A stretch of DNA of 64,000 bases from assembly GCF_014698795.1 (NCBI RefSeq), contig NZ_JACJTR010000002.1, positions 372,001 to 436,000 on the forward strand. Direction: 5' to 3'. Positions 1 to 8,334 of this stretch are shown in pieces. The translations under genes and the position numbers were made by a program. Source of the stretch: Nostoc sp. FACHB-892 (GTDB lineage: Bacteria; Cyanobacteriota; Cyanobacteriia; Cyanobacteriales; Nostocaceae). Positions within the stretch are counted from its first letter, which is position 1; the number at the start of each line of letters is the position of its first letter. The notes beneath the pieces are model-generated. The model saw only the letters and a program-made list of their open reading frames with translations. It did no database searches and had not been told where the DNA came from.

Positions 1-1
1 A

Positions 2-838
2 CCTCTGCTAAAGATAGCTACTACTGTCAACTGGCAAGAAAATCATGTATTGGTGAAAGCTGCTTTTTCTCTGAATGTTGAAGCAGATTTTGCTACCTAT
101 GAAATTCCCTGTGGTGCGATTCGCCGCCCAACTCAACCCTTCGGGTTCGCAGTCGCCTACGGAGGGAAACCCTCCCGCAGCGCTGACTCACCACAAACCC
201 CCGTAGAACAGGCAAAATGGGAAGTCCCTGCTTTGCGTTGGGCTGATTTGACAGGAGAAACACAGGAGGGTATTCACGGAGTTAGTTTGCTAAATGATTG
301 TAAATACGGTTACGACAGCAAACCAAATCAACTCCGTCTGACACTCTTACGCAGTCCTAATTGGCCAGACTCAGAGGCTGATAAAGGTTTTCACGAGTTT
401 ACATATACCTTGTATCCTCATGTTGGTAGCTGGGAATCAGCCCATACAGTACGGCACGGCTATGAATTGAATATACCGTTGCAAGTGATATTGAATCCTG
501 GTAATCAAAACCCACCCAAAAATCCTCCCCTCTCTGCTGGTAAAGAGGGGTTGGGAGTGAGGTTCCTAGATTTATCAGCTGAAAATTTAATCTTGATGGC
601 CTTGAAGCCATCAGAGGATGATCCACAGCAGTTAATTCTGCGGTGTTATGAATCTCACGGAGAAACAGCCGAGTTATCTTGGCAAAGTGATTTAGGGTTG
701 AATCTAGGAGATACAGTAGATTTGTTAGAACGTTCCTCTACTACAGAATTCTCATCTGGGCAACAAAACTTGACGATACAGCCTTGGAAAATCGCCAGTT
801 TCAAGGTAATCCCAGCGATTAATTCCAGGCTGGAGTAA
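2..838 (+). CDS. Alpha-mannosidase (GH38), C-terminal part
   Basis: The reading frame is open from base 2, so the gene starts outside the window; 278 residues remain. Visible family motifs are DFATYEIPCGAIRRPTQP, WEVPALRWADL, GVSLLNDCKYGYD and HEFTYTLYPH, which belong to the C-terminal beta-sandwich domains of family 38 alpha-mannosidases. The catalytic N-terminal domain is not in view. Two stretches interrupt the conserved order: about residues 46-64 (DNA 137-190) and about 167-190 (DNA 508-567). Both are encoded by hairpin-forming interspersed repeats and look like in-frame repeat insertions. The family hydrolyses alpha-mannosides; the natural substrate here is unknown. Confidence 0.85.
   Translation, partial: PLLKIATTVNWQENHVLVKAAFSLNVEADFATYEIPCGAIRRPTQPFGFAVAYGGKPSRSADSPQTPVEQAKWEVPALRWADLTGETQEGIHGVSLLNDCKYGYDSKPNQLRLTLLRSPNWPDSEADKGFHEFTYTLYPHVGSWESAHTVRHGYELNIPLQVILNPGNQNPPKNPPLSAGKEGLGVRFLDLSAENLILMALKPSEDDPQQLILRCYESHGETAELSWQSDLGLNLGDTVDLLERSSTTEFSSGQQNLTIQPWKIASFKVIPAINSRLE
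137..190. repeat. Interspersed palindromic repeat inside the mannosidase gene
   Basis: The stretch contains GGAGGG-AAA-CCCTCC (161-175) within a GC-rich block resembling repeats usually found between cyanobacterial genes. It is read in frame as roughly FGFAVAYGGKPSRSADSP, which separates two conserved mannosidase blocks. Confidence 0.6.
508..567. repeat. Second in-frame interspersed repeat inside the mannosidase gene
   Basis: CCCCTCT (527-533) and AGAGGGG (544-550) form a stem, followed by a TTGGGAGTGAGG tail. This resembles the CCCCTC...GAGGGG repeats seen between genes at 25160 and 27199. It is translated in frame as a Pro/Gly-rich segment between conserved blocks. Confidence 0.55.
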
Positions 839-880
839 TCAACTAGTGCTATGTCAGTGGTCAGTTGTGGTTTTCCACAG

Positions 881-920
881 ACCATTGACAAATGACAAAT
901 GACTAATGACTAATGACTCT
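881..920. repeat. STRR array (TGACAAA / TGACTAA heptamers)
   Basis: Tandem 7-bp units of the form TGACAAA and TGACTAA lie between the mannosidase stop and the end of psbN, in the spacer between convergent genes. Confidence 0.7.
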
Positions 921-921
921 T

Positions 922-1053
922 TTAATCTTCATGATCATCAAACGGATCGTTCAATTCCTTGCTAGGAGGGCCAAAGGAGGTATAAATCGAAATTCCAGTG
1001 ATGGCAACCACCACGGCAGCCATAGAAATGCTAAGAACTATTGCGGGTTCCAT
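922..1053 (-). CDS. psbN: PsbN, small thylakoid protein required for photosystem II assembly
   Basis: This 43-residue protein begins MEPAIVLSISMAAVVVAITG and ends SKELNDPFDDHED. It has one N-terminal membrane helix followed by the GxxIYTSFGPPSKEL signature of PsbN. In established work PsbN is not a PSII subunit but helps assemble PSII reaction centres. It is transcribed away from psbH, the conserved psbN/psbH antiparallel order of cyanobacteria and plastids, with 85 bases between the two starts that must hold both promoters. Its length is normal for the family. Confidence 0.95.
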   Translation of the reverse strand: MEPAIVLSISMAAVVVAITGISIYTSFGPPSKELNDPFDDHED

Positions 1054-1138
1054 AATTGAGAGATAGATGATGAGTGCTATTCTTATAGAATATTACAGAA
1101 GATTAAAAAAAGCTTTGGCAAGTAATATTAGGTGAACT

Positions 1139-1342
1139 ATGGCACAAAGGACTCGGTTGGGAGATATCCTAAAACCACTTAACTCTGAGTATGGGAAAGT
1201 GGCTCCAGGTTGGGGTACTACCCCTGTGATGGCTGTTTTTATTTTGCTATTTTTCGTGTTTCTGCTGATTATTCTGCAACTTTACAATAGAACACTGTTA
1301 GTTCAGGATGTAGTAGTCGATTGGCGGAGTTTAGGGCGCTAA
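1139..1342 (+). CDS. psbH: Photosystem II 10 kDa phosphoprotein PsbH
   Basis: The 67-residue product starts [20 protein letters not shown] and has the family's [19 protein letters not shown] region leading into a single transmembrane helix, then a short lumenal tail. Cyanobacterial PsbH lacks the phosphorylated N-terminal extension of plants, as seen here. It is a PSII core subunit needed for stable bicarbonate/QB-site function. It is followed by a clear intrinsic terminator, so it is probably a single-gene transcript. Confidence 0.97.
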   Translation: MAQRTRLGDILKPLNSEYGKVAPGWGTTPVMAVFILLFFVFLLIILQLYNRTLLVQDVVVDWRSLGR

Positions 1343-1383
1343 CAGATACACAGCTATCAAGTTTGGATAACAAGTTATGTTAC

Positions 1384-1406
1384 ACCCGGTTCTTCCGGGT
1401 TTTTTT
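1384..1406 (+). terminator. Intrinsic terminator of psbH
   Basis: ACCCGG (1384-1389), loop TTCTT, CCGGGT (1395-1400), then a run of seven T (1400-1406), 42 bases after the psbH stop. This is the cleanest Rho-independent terminator seen in the window. Confidence 0.85.
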
Positions 1407-1493
1407 GTCAAGGCTCAGTGCATACTAAGCATTGAGTAGACTAAATAATATCTGAGTTTCTATAGTGGTTCTATAAGTTTACAGGAGACAAAA

Positions 1494-1766
1494 ATGAATA
1501 TATTTGGTATCGGTCTGCCGGAAATGGCTGTAATTATGACAGTAGCACTGTTAATCTTTGGCCCAAAGAAGCTGCCAGAGATTGGCCGGAGTGTGGGCAA
1601 AACAATTCGTAGTTTTCAAGAAGCTTCTAAGGATTTTCAAAGCGAGTTTCAAAAAGAAGCAGAACAGTTAGAAGAAGTTGTTAAGACTACTGCTGAATTG
1701 GAACCTAAGCAAATCTACCCTGCTAAATCTGAGCAGGATACTGCTAGTTCTTCCCAACCTGGCTAG
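1494..1766 (+). CDS. tatA: Twin-arginine translocase subunit TatA/TatE
   Basis: This 90-residue protein has the TatA plan: a short N-terminal hydrophobic helix (MNIFGIGLPEMAVIMTVALL), the FGPKKLPEIGRSVGKTIRSF hinge and amphipathic helix, then an acidic tail rich in Glu and Gln. TatA oligomers form the protein-conducting element of the Tat pathway for folded proteins in plasma and thylakoid membranes. AGGAGA lies a few bases before the ATG. TatA versus TatB/Hcf106 cannot be settled by eye, but the short tail fits TatA. Confidence 0.9.
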   Translation: MNIFGIGLPEMAVIMTVALLIFGPKKLPEIGRSVGKTIRSFQEASKDFQSEFQKEAEQLEEVVKTTAELEPKQIYPAKSEQDTASSSQPG

Positions 1767-2097
1767 GAAATCATACCGATTTTGAATTTTGGACTTTCCT
1801 GCGGAACGCTACGCGTAGCTTGCTTCCCTGGAGGGGTACGGCTATGCTCAGTCGAACGGTTTTGGATTTTAGATTGTTTTCCGGTTCAGAGCAATGTCTT
1901 TGGTGGATGAAACAAATCCAAAAGACGCTCGTAAGCGGTAGCGTTGTGTTAGCCATGCAAGAGCGTCTCTAAGAGTTGCTATGCCCAAAGCTTTACGCTG
2001 CGCTATTGTCAATCTAAAATCACCAAGTATAACCTTGTGATCTATTTCAATCCAAAATTGCAAATCTAAAATCTAAAATTGATCGACTGTAGACAAA
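1767..2097. repeat. Gene-free spacer with interspersed repeats and STRR
   Basis: Holds a GCGGAACGCTACGCGTAGC-type repeat near 1800-1825, an 8-bp inverted repeat AGACGCTC/GAGCGTCT (1923-1930 and 1961-1968), and AATCTAAA heptamers at 2020-2085 just before pth. No plausible coding frame was seen. Confidence 0.6.
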
Positions 2098-2739
2098 ATG
2101 ACAGAAGCTGTTACGCAAGCAGCTTTGGTGATTCCCCAGCTAATTGTCGGGTTGGGGAATCCAGAAGCTAAATATGACCAAACGCGCCATAATATCGGCT
2201 TTGCTGCTGTAGAAGCTCTCTCCCGTTCTTGGCGCATTCCCTTGGCAGAAAACCGCAAGTTTCAAGGTGAGTATGGCGAAGGTATGGTTCCAAGTAGAGG
2301 TAAGATTCGCTTGCTAAAGCCGTTAACTTATATGAATCGTTCAGGACAAGCAATACAAGCGGTGACAAGTTGGTATAAATTGCCGCCTGAGTCAGTGCTG
2401 GTAATTTATGACGATATGGATTTGCCCTTGGGAAAAACTCGTCTGCGCTTATCTGGTTCGGCTGGAGGACATAACGGTATGAAAAGTGCGATCGCACATC
2501 TTAGTACCCAAAACTTTCCCCGTTTACGAATCGGTATTGGTAAACCCAAAGGTGCAGCTAATAACGATGATTCTGATGCTGTTTCTCATGTGCTGGGGCG
2601 ATTTTCTGCTGCCGAAAATCAGCAGATGTCTCTTGTACTTCAGTTCGTGGTTGAGTGTATTGAACTAAGCCTCAAGCAGGGAGTAGAAAAGGCAATGAAT
2701 GTTTGTAACAGCCGCACCATTAATAATTCTGAGTCTTAG
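2098..2739 (+). CDS. pth: Peptidyl-tRNA hydrolase
   Basis: The 213-residue protein carries the Pth signatures IVGLGNPEAKYDQTRHNIGF (catalytic His in TRHN), PLTYMNRSG and YDDMDLPLGKTRLR with the catalytic Asp, then GSAGGHNGMKS. It releases tRNA from peptidyl-tRNA dropped by ribosomes. About 20 residues precede the conserved core. The length is slightly above the usual ~190-200 because of short N- and C-terminal extensions. Confidence 0.96.
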   Translation: MTEAVTQAALVIPQLIVGLGNPEAKYDQTRHNIGFAAVEALSRSWRIPLAENRKFQGEYGEGMVPSRGKIRLLKPLTYMNRSGQAIQAVTSWYKLPPESVLVIYDDMDLPLGKTRLRLSGSAGGHNGMKSAIAHLSTQNFPRLRIGIGKPKGAANNDDSDAVSHVLGRFSAAENQQMSLVLQFVVECIELSLKQGVEKAMNVCNSRTINNSES

Positions 2740-3004
2740 GGTTAGATGAATACTGCCTTGTAAGTTTGGCAAAGGCGTTTATTTTGGTTGATGGGCAGCG
2801 ACTTTAGCTTGCTCCATCCAACTTAGATAAAGCCTATTAATGCCTTCTAGGAAAGTGATTCATCTATACCCTAATTTGGGGTGCGGCATACTTTACTTAA
2901 GTTTTGCAAAAATAATGGCGATGTCTACAACGGGCTACGCCTATGTGCTGCTGCCTATTTTAGGTTATAAATCTCAAGCAACGCCAGTACTACACCAAAT
3001 AGGT
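2740..3004. other. Spacer between pth and rpsU; repeat only
   Basis: Contains the unit GCGATGTCTACAACGGGCTA near 2918-2940, also present at 9193 and, in part, at the ends of the 3806-3908 element. The frames open here give compositionally odd peptides and no start with a good ribosome site, so I do not call a gene. Confidence 0.5.
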
Positions 3005-3184
3005 TTATTTAAAATGTCTTTTGCGTCTAGCTTCCACTGCCTTACGTTTGCGCTTTTCTATTGGTGTTTCAAAGTGCCGATGATATTTAACATCAGCTAA
3101 TATCCCAGCTTTGGAAACCTGACGTTTAAACCGACGCAAAGCTGAGTCTATTGCTTCATTCTCTCCAAGAATCACTTGGGTCAT
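3005..3184 (-). CDS. rpsU: 30S ribosomal protein S21
   Basis: From the ATG at 3184 the product is 59 residues, starting [20 protein letters not shown] and ending in the basic [16 protein letters not shown] tail, which is S21 throughout. A longer in-frame extension exists but is unlike the family; TGAGGAACAGG just upstream of 3184 supports the short start. S21 contacts the anti-Shine-Dalgarno region of 16S rRNA. It is encoded alone, opposite to its neighbours. Confidence 0.93.
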   Translation of the reverse strand: MTQVILGENEAIDSALRRFKRQVSKAGILADVKYHRHFETPIEKRKRKAVEARRKRHFK

Positions 3185-4013
3185 TCTTGCCTGTTCCTCA
3201 TAATCAATAGTTTCTATTTTAATACTACCTTCAACCTTAGTAAAACCCCTCTGAGCTAAAGTCATGATTAAGAGGCTATTCATCCGGTTAAGGCAGCTTA
3301 TGTCTGCTTCTGCCTAGCGAAATCGGTGCTTAACTAAATGTTAATCTAAATAGCCTAATGCACTCTTCAGAAGCAATAGAGAAGATGGGAAAATTATAAT
3401 GCTAAATTTTTATCGCTCTACTATCAACTGGGCAAGAATGTAGTATTAATTACTAAAAAGATGAGAGTATATAATGATATTTACAGATTTTAAAAGTTAA
3501 TTCTGCTCTGATTTAGTAATTTATAGCGTTTCCTAATCACCAAAAAAGTATAAGCCTATGAAAAGTAGGATTAAACCTATAAGTTGATTAACAACCTGCC
3601 TATAATATTTTTACATTTTTAATGGCTGAAGCTAATTTAGCTCCGATTAGAGTGGAGTTTTTAAAATTCTACTTAATTTGACCTTAAATTAGATTAGCTT
3701 GCGTGAATATACTGCTAAATGCCCCAGACTGTCTAAAGATGTCAGTACAAGTAATGTTGATTACATAAAGTAGTCCTTGCCAGCATTTTATCAAGGTGCT
3801 TTAATAGCGATGTCTAACGACAAGAAGCAGAGCTTCTACGCATTCTGCGAAACAGCCTACTTACAGAATATGTACAAGACACGCAGCAACTTGACATCAG
3901 ACATCGCTGCTGGTGTATAAAATTACAGACTCAAAACATTAAACTCAAAGATATGACAAGCTATTAGCATATCTTTGACACTAAATTCTCCCAAAAGCTG
4001 AATAGGAGTATAT
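3185..4013. other. Gene-free 0.8-kb region before the SPFH gene
   Basis: The region is AT-rich with no convincing reading frame. Its only structured element is the 103-bp inverted-repeat unit at 3806-3908. Promoters for rpsU (leftward) and the SPFH gene (rightward) must lie here, but I cannot place them reliably. Confidence 0.5.
3806..3908. mobile_element. MITE-like element with 10-bp terminal inverted repeats
   Basis: AGCGATGTCT at 3806-3815 is perfectly complementary to AGACATCGCT at 3899-3908. The 103-bp interior has no coding capacity. The terminal motif GCGATGTCT recurs at 2920 and 9193. A miniature inverted-repeat element is the simplest reading; target-site duplications were not evident. 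Confidence 0.5.
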
Positions 4014-4856
4014 ATGGAACCAATCATTTTTATAGTTTTAGTGCTTATAGGTTATGCCTTAGGTTCTGCAAAACTGATTAATCAAGGGAATGAAGCTCTA
4101 GTCGAACGCATGGGGCGGTATCATCGTAAACTTAAGCCAGGGCTAAACTTTATTGTTCCCTTCGTAGATCAGATTGTGATGGAAGATACTACACGAGAGC
4201 AGTTTATAGACATCAAACCTCAGAATGTGATCACCCAAGATAATATTTACGTGGAAGTTGATGCTATTGTGTATTGGCGTCTTATAGATATTGAGAAAAG
4301 CTTTTATGCTATTGAGGATCTCCAAGGGGCACTGACACAGATAACTACAACCACGCTCCGGGAAATCATTGCTCAAAACACCTTAGAGCAGACCAATGTC
4401 TCCAGAACGGAGATGCACTCAGCTATTATAGAGCAGTTGAATGAGGTAACGGAAGATTGGGGAGTTGAGATTCTCCGGTTAGACCTTCAAAGAATTACCC
4501 TACCTGAAAGTGTACGAAAGTCTAGGGAAGAGGAGCAAGCCGCCGTAATCAAAAAACGGGCACTGATTACCGAAGCAGAAGGGGAAAAGGAAGCTGCTAT
4601 TAAAAAAGCAGAAGGAACTATGGCTTCAGTACAAATCATCTCTCAAGCTCTCCGTTCCAATCCAGATAGTAGGGACATTCTGCGGTATCTTGTGGCTCAA
4701 GATTATGTAGATGCTAGCCAAAAACTTGGTGAGAGCAATAATGCCAAAATTGTCTTTGTAGACCCAGCTAACTCAAGCGAAATGTTTCAGGAGTTGATAG
4801 CTGAATCAGTAAATACCGAAGATAACGGCAAAAAACGCGAGAACGGTAATACCTAA
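4014..4856 (+). CDS. SPFH/Band 7 stomatin-like protein
   Basis: The 280-residue protein has one N-terminal membrane helix (residues 3-20), then the stomatin/paraslipin core: GNEALVERMGRYHRKLKPGL, FVDQIVMEDTTREQ, DNIYVEVDAIVYWRL, TTTTLREIIAQNTLEQ and a helical KKRALITEAEGEKEAAI segment. Such proteins form membrane-associated ring oligomers and organise membrane microdomains, sometimes with an NfeD-type protease. No nfeD gene is adjacent, so this looks like a free-standing paraslipin. Its specific role here is unknown. Confidence 0.88.
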   Translation: MEPIIFIVLVLIGYALGSAKLINQGNEALVERMGRYHRKLKPGLNFIVPFVDQIVMEDTTREQFIDIKPQNVITQDNIYVEVDAIVYWRLIDIEKSFYAIEDLQGALTQITTTTLREIIAQNTLEQTNVSRTEMHSAIIEQLNEVTEDWGVEILRLDLQRITLPESVRKSREEEQAAVIKKRALITEAEGEKEAAIKKAEGTMASVQIISQALRSNPDSRDILRYLVAQDYVDASQKLGESNNAKIVFVDPANSSEMFQELIAESVNTEDNGKKRENGNT

Positions 4857-4864
4857 CAATCACG

Positions 4865-5713
4865 CTATGTAGGTTGTCTCAGTAGCGCATCGGCTACTAG
4901 TGAAACATCATGCATTTCTTGAACATCGTGAACTCGGAGGATATCAGCGCCATTAAAAATAGCAGCACAACAAGCTGCTGCCGTTCCCCAAGCTCGTGCT
5001 TTTGGATCTGGTTGATTTAAAATGCGACCAATGAAACTTTTACGGGATGCTCCTACCAAGATAGGGCAGTTGAGTTGTGAGAGCGATCGCAAGCGGCGAA
5101 AAATTTCTAAATTTTGCTCATAGTTCTTAGCAAAACCAATACCAGGGTCAATAATAATTTTATTCAGGTCTATGCCCGCAGTCGTTGCTACCTCAATTTG
5201 CCGAGCCAAAAAACTATAAATCTCTGTGAGCAAATCTTGATAATCAGTTTGTTGTTGCATTGTCTGTGGTGTTCCCCGGATGTGCATTAAAATAATCGGC
5301 ACACCTAACTCTGCAACTGTTGGTAACATTTCTGAGTCAAAAGTGCCGCCAGAAATATCATTAATCATATCCGCTCCAGCTTGTACAGATGCCTTGGCTA
5401 CAGTAGCACGGGTAGTATCTACAGAAATCGGGACTGAAATTTTTGGTCTTAACACCTGTAACACCGATAAAACCCGGTCAAGTTCCTCCGCCAGAGTTAT
5501 TTGCTTTGCCCCTGGTCGAGTTGATTGACCGCCTACATCGATAATGTCAGCACCAGCAGCTACCAGGGCTTGCGCCTGTACTAAAGCAGCAGAGGTAGTG
5601 TTAAACTCACCCCCATCACTAAAGCTATCAGGCGTTACATTCAAAATCCCCATCAAATAAGTTCGCTGTCCCCACTCGAAACAGCGTCCCCGAATTATCA
5701 AGTTACTTGGCAT
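4865..5713 (-). CDS. folP: Dihydropteroate synthase
   Basis: The 282-residue protein has the DHPS motifs LMGILNVTPDSFSDGGEF, DVGGQSTRPGA, NDISGG, MHIRGTPQTMQ, DPGIGFAK and GASRKSF. It condenses p-aminobenzoate with the pterin pyrophosphate in folate synthesis. It lies 52 bases after tpiA in the same direction and is probably co-transcribed with it. It converges with the SPFH gene with 8 bases between stops. Confidence 0.96.
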   Translation of the reverse strand: MPSNLIIRGRCFEWGQRTYLMGILNVTPDSFSDGGEFNTTSAALVQAQALVAAGADIIDVGGQSTRPGAKQITLAEELDRVLSVLQVLRPKISVPISVDTTRATVAKASVQAGADMINDISGGTFDSEMLPTVAELGVPIILMHIRGTPQTMQQQTDYQDLLTEIYSFLARQIEVATTAGIDLNKIIIDPGIGFAKNYEQNLEIFRRLRSLSQLNCPILVGASRKSFIGRILNQPDPKARAWGTAAACCAAIFNGADILRVHDVQEMHDVSLVADALLRQPT

Positions 5714-5765
5714 AAATCTACATTAGGCATTCCCATGCTCTGCATGGGAACGAGAAAAAAACACA

Positions 5766-6497
5766 TTACACTGACTTAAAATTCACAATTCTAGCAAAAC
5801 TCTCAGGTTCCAGACTTGCACCTCCCACGAGAACACCATCAATTTCTGGTTGAGCCATGATCTCATCAATATTATTTGGCTTAACTGAGCCACCATATTG
5901 AATTGATACATTTGAATTACTTAACTGGCTACGAATTAAGCCAATAATTCGATTAGCTTCCACTGCTTCACAAGTTTCACCAGTGCCAATCGCCCAAATC
6001 GGTTCATAGGCAATCACCAAATTACTTTGATCAATATCTAGTAAGCCTTTGTCGAGTTGGAGAGCAATCAGTGATTCAGTTTCTCCCGCATCTCGTTGTT
6101 GTTTACTTTCGCCAACACAGAGAATTGGGGTCAAACCAAACCTTTGAGCAGTTCGGAGGCGCAGATTAACGGTTGCGTCCGTTTCACCAAAGTATTGTCG
6201 TCGTTCGCTATGACCGACAATTACAAAGCGCACACCACTTTCTGTCAGCATTGGCCCAGAAATCTCACCTGTATAGGCTCCATATTCTTCCCAATGGATA
6301 TTTTGTGCCCCCAGTTGGATGAGGCTACCGTGCAAAGTCTTGGACAAAACACTTAAATCAGTGAAAGGAGGGCACAATATCACTTCTCGCCCTTGGGGGG
6401 TTTCCTCTAAGTGGGGCAGAAATCCTCGGAGAAACTCTTGGGTTTCTGCCTGGGTTTTGTACATTTTCCAGTTGCCGGCAATAACGATTTTCCGCAC
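5766..6497 (-). CDS. tpiA: Triosephosphate isomerase
   Basis: All catalytic landmarks are present: NWKM (substrate-binding Lys), VGHSERR (catalytic His), [11 protein letters not shown] (catalytic Glu and the flexible loop) and GGSVKPNN and GVLVGGASL for phosphate binding. It interconverts dihydroxyacetone phosphate and glyceraldehyde 3-phosphate in glycolysis and the Calvin cycle. I take the GTG at 6497 ([14 protein letters not shown], 243 residues, normal length). An in-frame TTG at 6512 preceded by AGGA would add five residues and cannot be excluded. Confidence 0.95.
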   Translation of the reverse strand: MRKIVIAGNWKMYKTQAETQEFLRGFLPHLEETPQGREVILCPPFTDLSVLSKTLHGSLIQLGAQNIHWEEYGAYTGEISGPMLTESGVRFVIVGHSERRQYFGETDATVNLRLRTAQRFGLTPILCVGESKQQRDAGETESLIALQLDKGLLDIDQSNLVIAYEPIWAIGTGETCEAVEANRIIGLIRSQLSNSNVSIQYGGSVKPNNIDEIMAQPEIDGVLVGGASLEPESFARIVNFKSV

Positions 6498-6677
6498 AGG
6501 TAATTTAGTCAAGATCCTAACGATTTATTTAGATGCATTTTTCAGTTTATGACTTTTTGTTAGTCATTAGTCTATGAATTGGGTATTGGGCATTGGGCAT
6601 GGGACATACTTATTCCCTTTGTCTGCGTCGTTATCTCGCCAAACCGCTTGTAAAAATAACTAGGATAGTAAATGAGG

Positions 6678-6712
6678 TGTATCTAAAATCTAAAAACTAA
6701 AATCTAAAATTA
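6678..6712. repeat. STRR array (AATCTAAA heptamers)
   Basis: Degenerate ATCTAAA/AATCTAA units run up to the start codon of the GTPase gene. The same unit occurs before pth. Confidence 0.6.
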
Positions 6713-6714
6713 AT

Positions 6715-8196
6715 ATGACTTCGACATTGCCCGTACCTGAACCTCATCAAAGCGATTCCGCCAACACTGACGCAAATTCTCTTAGCTGGGAGGAAGAACT
6801 GGATAGTGCCATTTTCAGTTTTGAAGATATTCAGACGGAATTGAATTATAAACAAGCACAAACGGCGCTGCGAAACTTGGTTACCAATCTCGACCTCACC
6901 CCCCAAGAAAAAACCGGATTGGAGACGGAAATTGCTGATTTGGAAACCATGCTGGGGAAGTTAGACCGCATGGTGGTGCAGATTGCGGCTTTTGGTATGG
7001 TGGGACGTGGTAAGTCTTCTCTACTCAATTCTTTGGTTGGGCAAACAGTATTTGAAACTGGGCCGCTGCATGGTGTCACTCGTGCTGCACAAAGAGTTAA
7101 TTGGAGTATTAGTGAGGAAGCGATTGGAGAAACTGAACGTGCTTTGCGAGTTACTCTTCCTGGCGTAGGTCAATCTCAGGTGGAATTAATTGACACTCCT
7201 GGGTTAGACGAGGTAGATGGTGCAACCCGTGCTGCGTTAGCTGAACAGATTGCAAAACAAGCGGATTTGATTCTGTTTGTGATATCTGGCGATATGACAA
7301 AGCTAGAACACGCCGCTCTTTCTCAGTTGCGGGAAGCAGGTAAACCGATCATCCTGGTATTTAACAAAGTAGACCAGTATCCAGAAGCAGACCGGATGGC
7401 AATTTATCACAAAATTCGCGATGAAAGGGTGCGGGAATTACTCACCCCTCTAGAAATTGTTATGGCTGCGGCATCGCCATTGGTAAAGACCGCAATTCGT
7501 CGTCCTGATGGTACTAGGGGCATACAGTTGCGTACAGGTAATGCCCAAGTCGAGGAACTGAAGCTAAAAATCTTGGAGATTCTGCATCGTGAGGGTAAAG
7601 CCTTAGTTGCTCTTAATACTATGCTTTATGCCGATGTTGTAAATGAGCATTTGGTAGAGCGAAAACTGATGATTCGGGAACAGAATGCCGATCAGTTGAT
7701 TTGGAAGGCTGTGATGACCAAGGCATTAGCGATCGCACTTAATCCCGTAACTGTGGTAGATATTTTGAGTAGTGTGGTAATTGATATTGCTCTGATTTTG
7801 GGTTTATCTAAACTCTATGGCTTCTCTATGACTGAAGCCGGGGCCGTACAACTGTTACAAAAAATCGCCCTCAGCATGGGCGGAATCGGTGCAAGTGAAT
7901 TGTTAGCAAATTTAGGCTTGAGTGGATTAAAAACTGTACTTGGTATCTCTGCAACAGCTACCGCAGGTGTTGCCCTTGGCCCTTATATATCAGTGGCAAT
8001 CACACAAGCAGGGGTAGCTGGTGTTTCTTCTTACGGTATTGGACAAGTTACCAAAGTTTATTTAGCCAATGGCGCGACTTGGGGGCCTGATGGACCGAAA
8101 GCAGTGATTAATCGGATTTTGGCAAACCTGGATGAGACTTCAATTCTCAACCGTATTAAAGATGAATTGCTGTACAAGGTAAAACTCAGAAAGTGA
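6715..8196 (+). CDS. Dynamin/Era-like GTPase with C-terminal DUF697 membrane domain
   Basis: The 493-residue protein has a P-loop GMVGRGKSS (94-102), a G3 motif DTPGLDEVDG near 158-167 and a G4 motif NKVD, so a full GTPase domain. After about residue 330 comes a hydrophobic Gly/Ala-rich half (VTVVDILSSVVIDIALILGL, GIGQVTKVYLANG) of the DUF697 type. Such proteins are common in cyanobacteria and probably act at membranes, but no reaction beyond GTP hydrolysis can be inferred. It is a single gene flanked by convergent and divergent neighbours. Confidence 0.85.
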   Translation: MTSTLPVPEPHQSDSANTDANSLSWEEELDSAIFSFEDIQTELNYKQAQTALRNLVTNLDLTPQEKTGLETEIADLETMLGKLDRMVVQIAAFGMVGRGKSSLLNSLVGQTVFETGPLHGVTRAAQRVNWSISEEAIGETERALRVTLPGVGQSQVELIDTPGLDEVDGATRAALAEQIAKQADLILFVISGDMTKLEHAALSQLREAGKPIILVFNKVDQYPEADRMAIYHKIRDERVRELLTPLEIVMAAASPLVKTAIRRPDGTRGIQLRTGNAQVEELKLKILEILHREGKALVALNTMLYADVVNEHLVERKLMIREQNADQLIWKAVMTKALAIALNPVTVVDILSSVVIDIALILGLSKLYGFSMTEAGAVQLLQKIALSMGGIGASELLANLGLSGLKTVLGISATATAGVALGPYISVAITQAGVAGVSSYGIGQVTKVYLANGATWGPDGPKAVINRILANLDETSILNRIKDELLYKVKLRK

Positions 8197-8334
8197 TGCA
8201 TAGACGTGGAGTTAATCAGGTTAGGTTAGCCATGTTAATCCCTAGAAAATCCTCCAAACCCACACCACTTATTTTTCATGTTCAGAGACGTTGTATGTAA
8301 GCTTGCTTTAAATAATTTGTAATTACGAATTACT

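Noticed and set aside
2840..3100. Open frame on the plus strand partly opposite rpsU
   Set aside because: It translates the GCGATGTCTACAACGGGCTA repeat and then antisense rpsU; no ribosome site or protein-like pattern.
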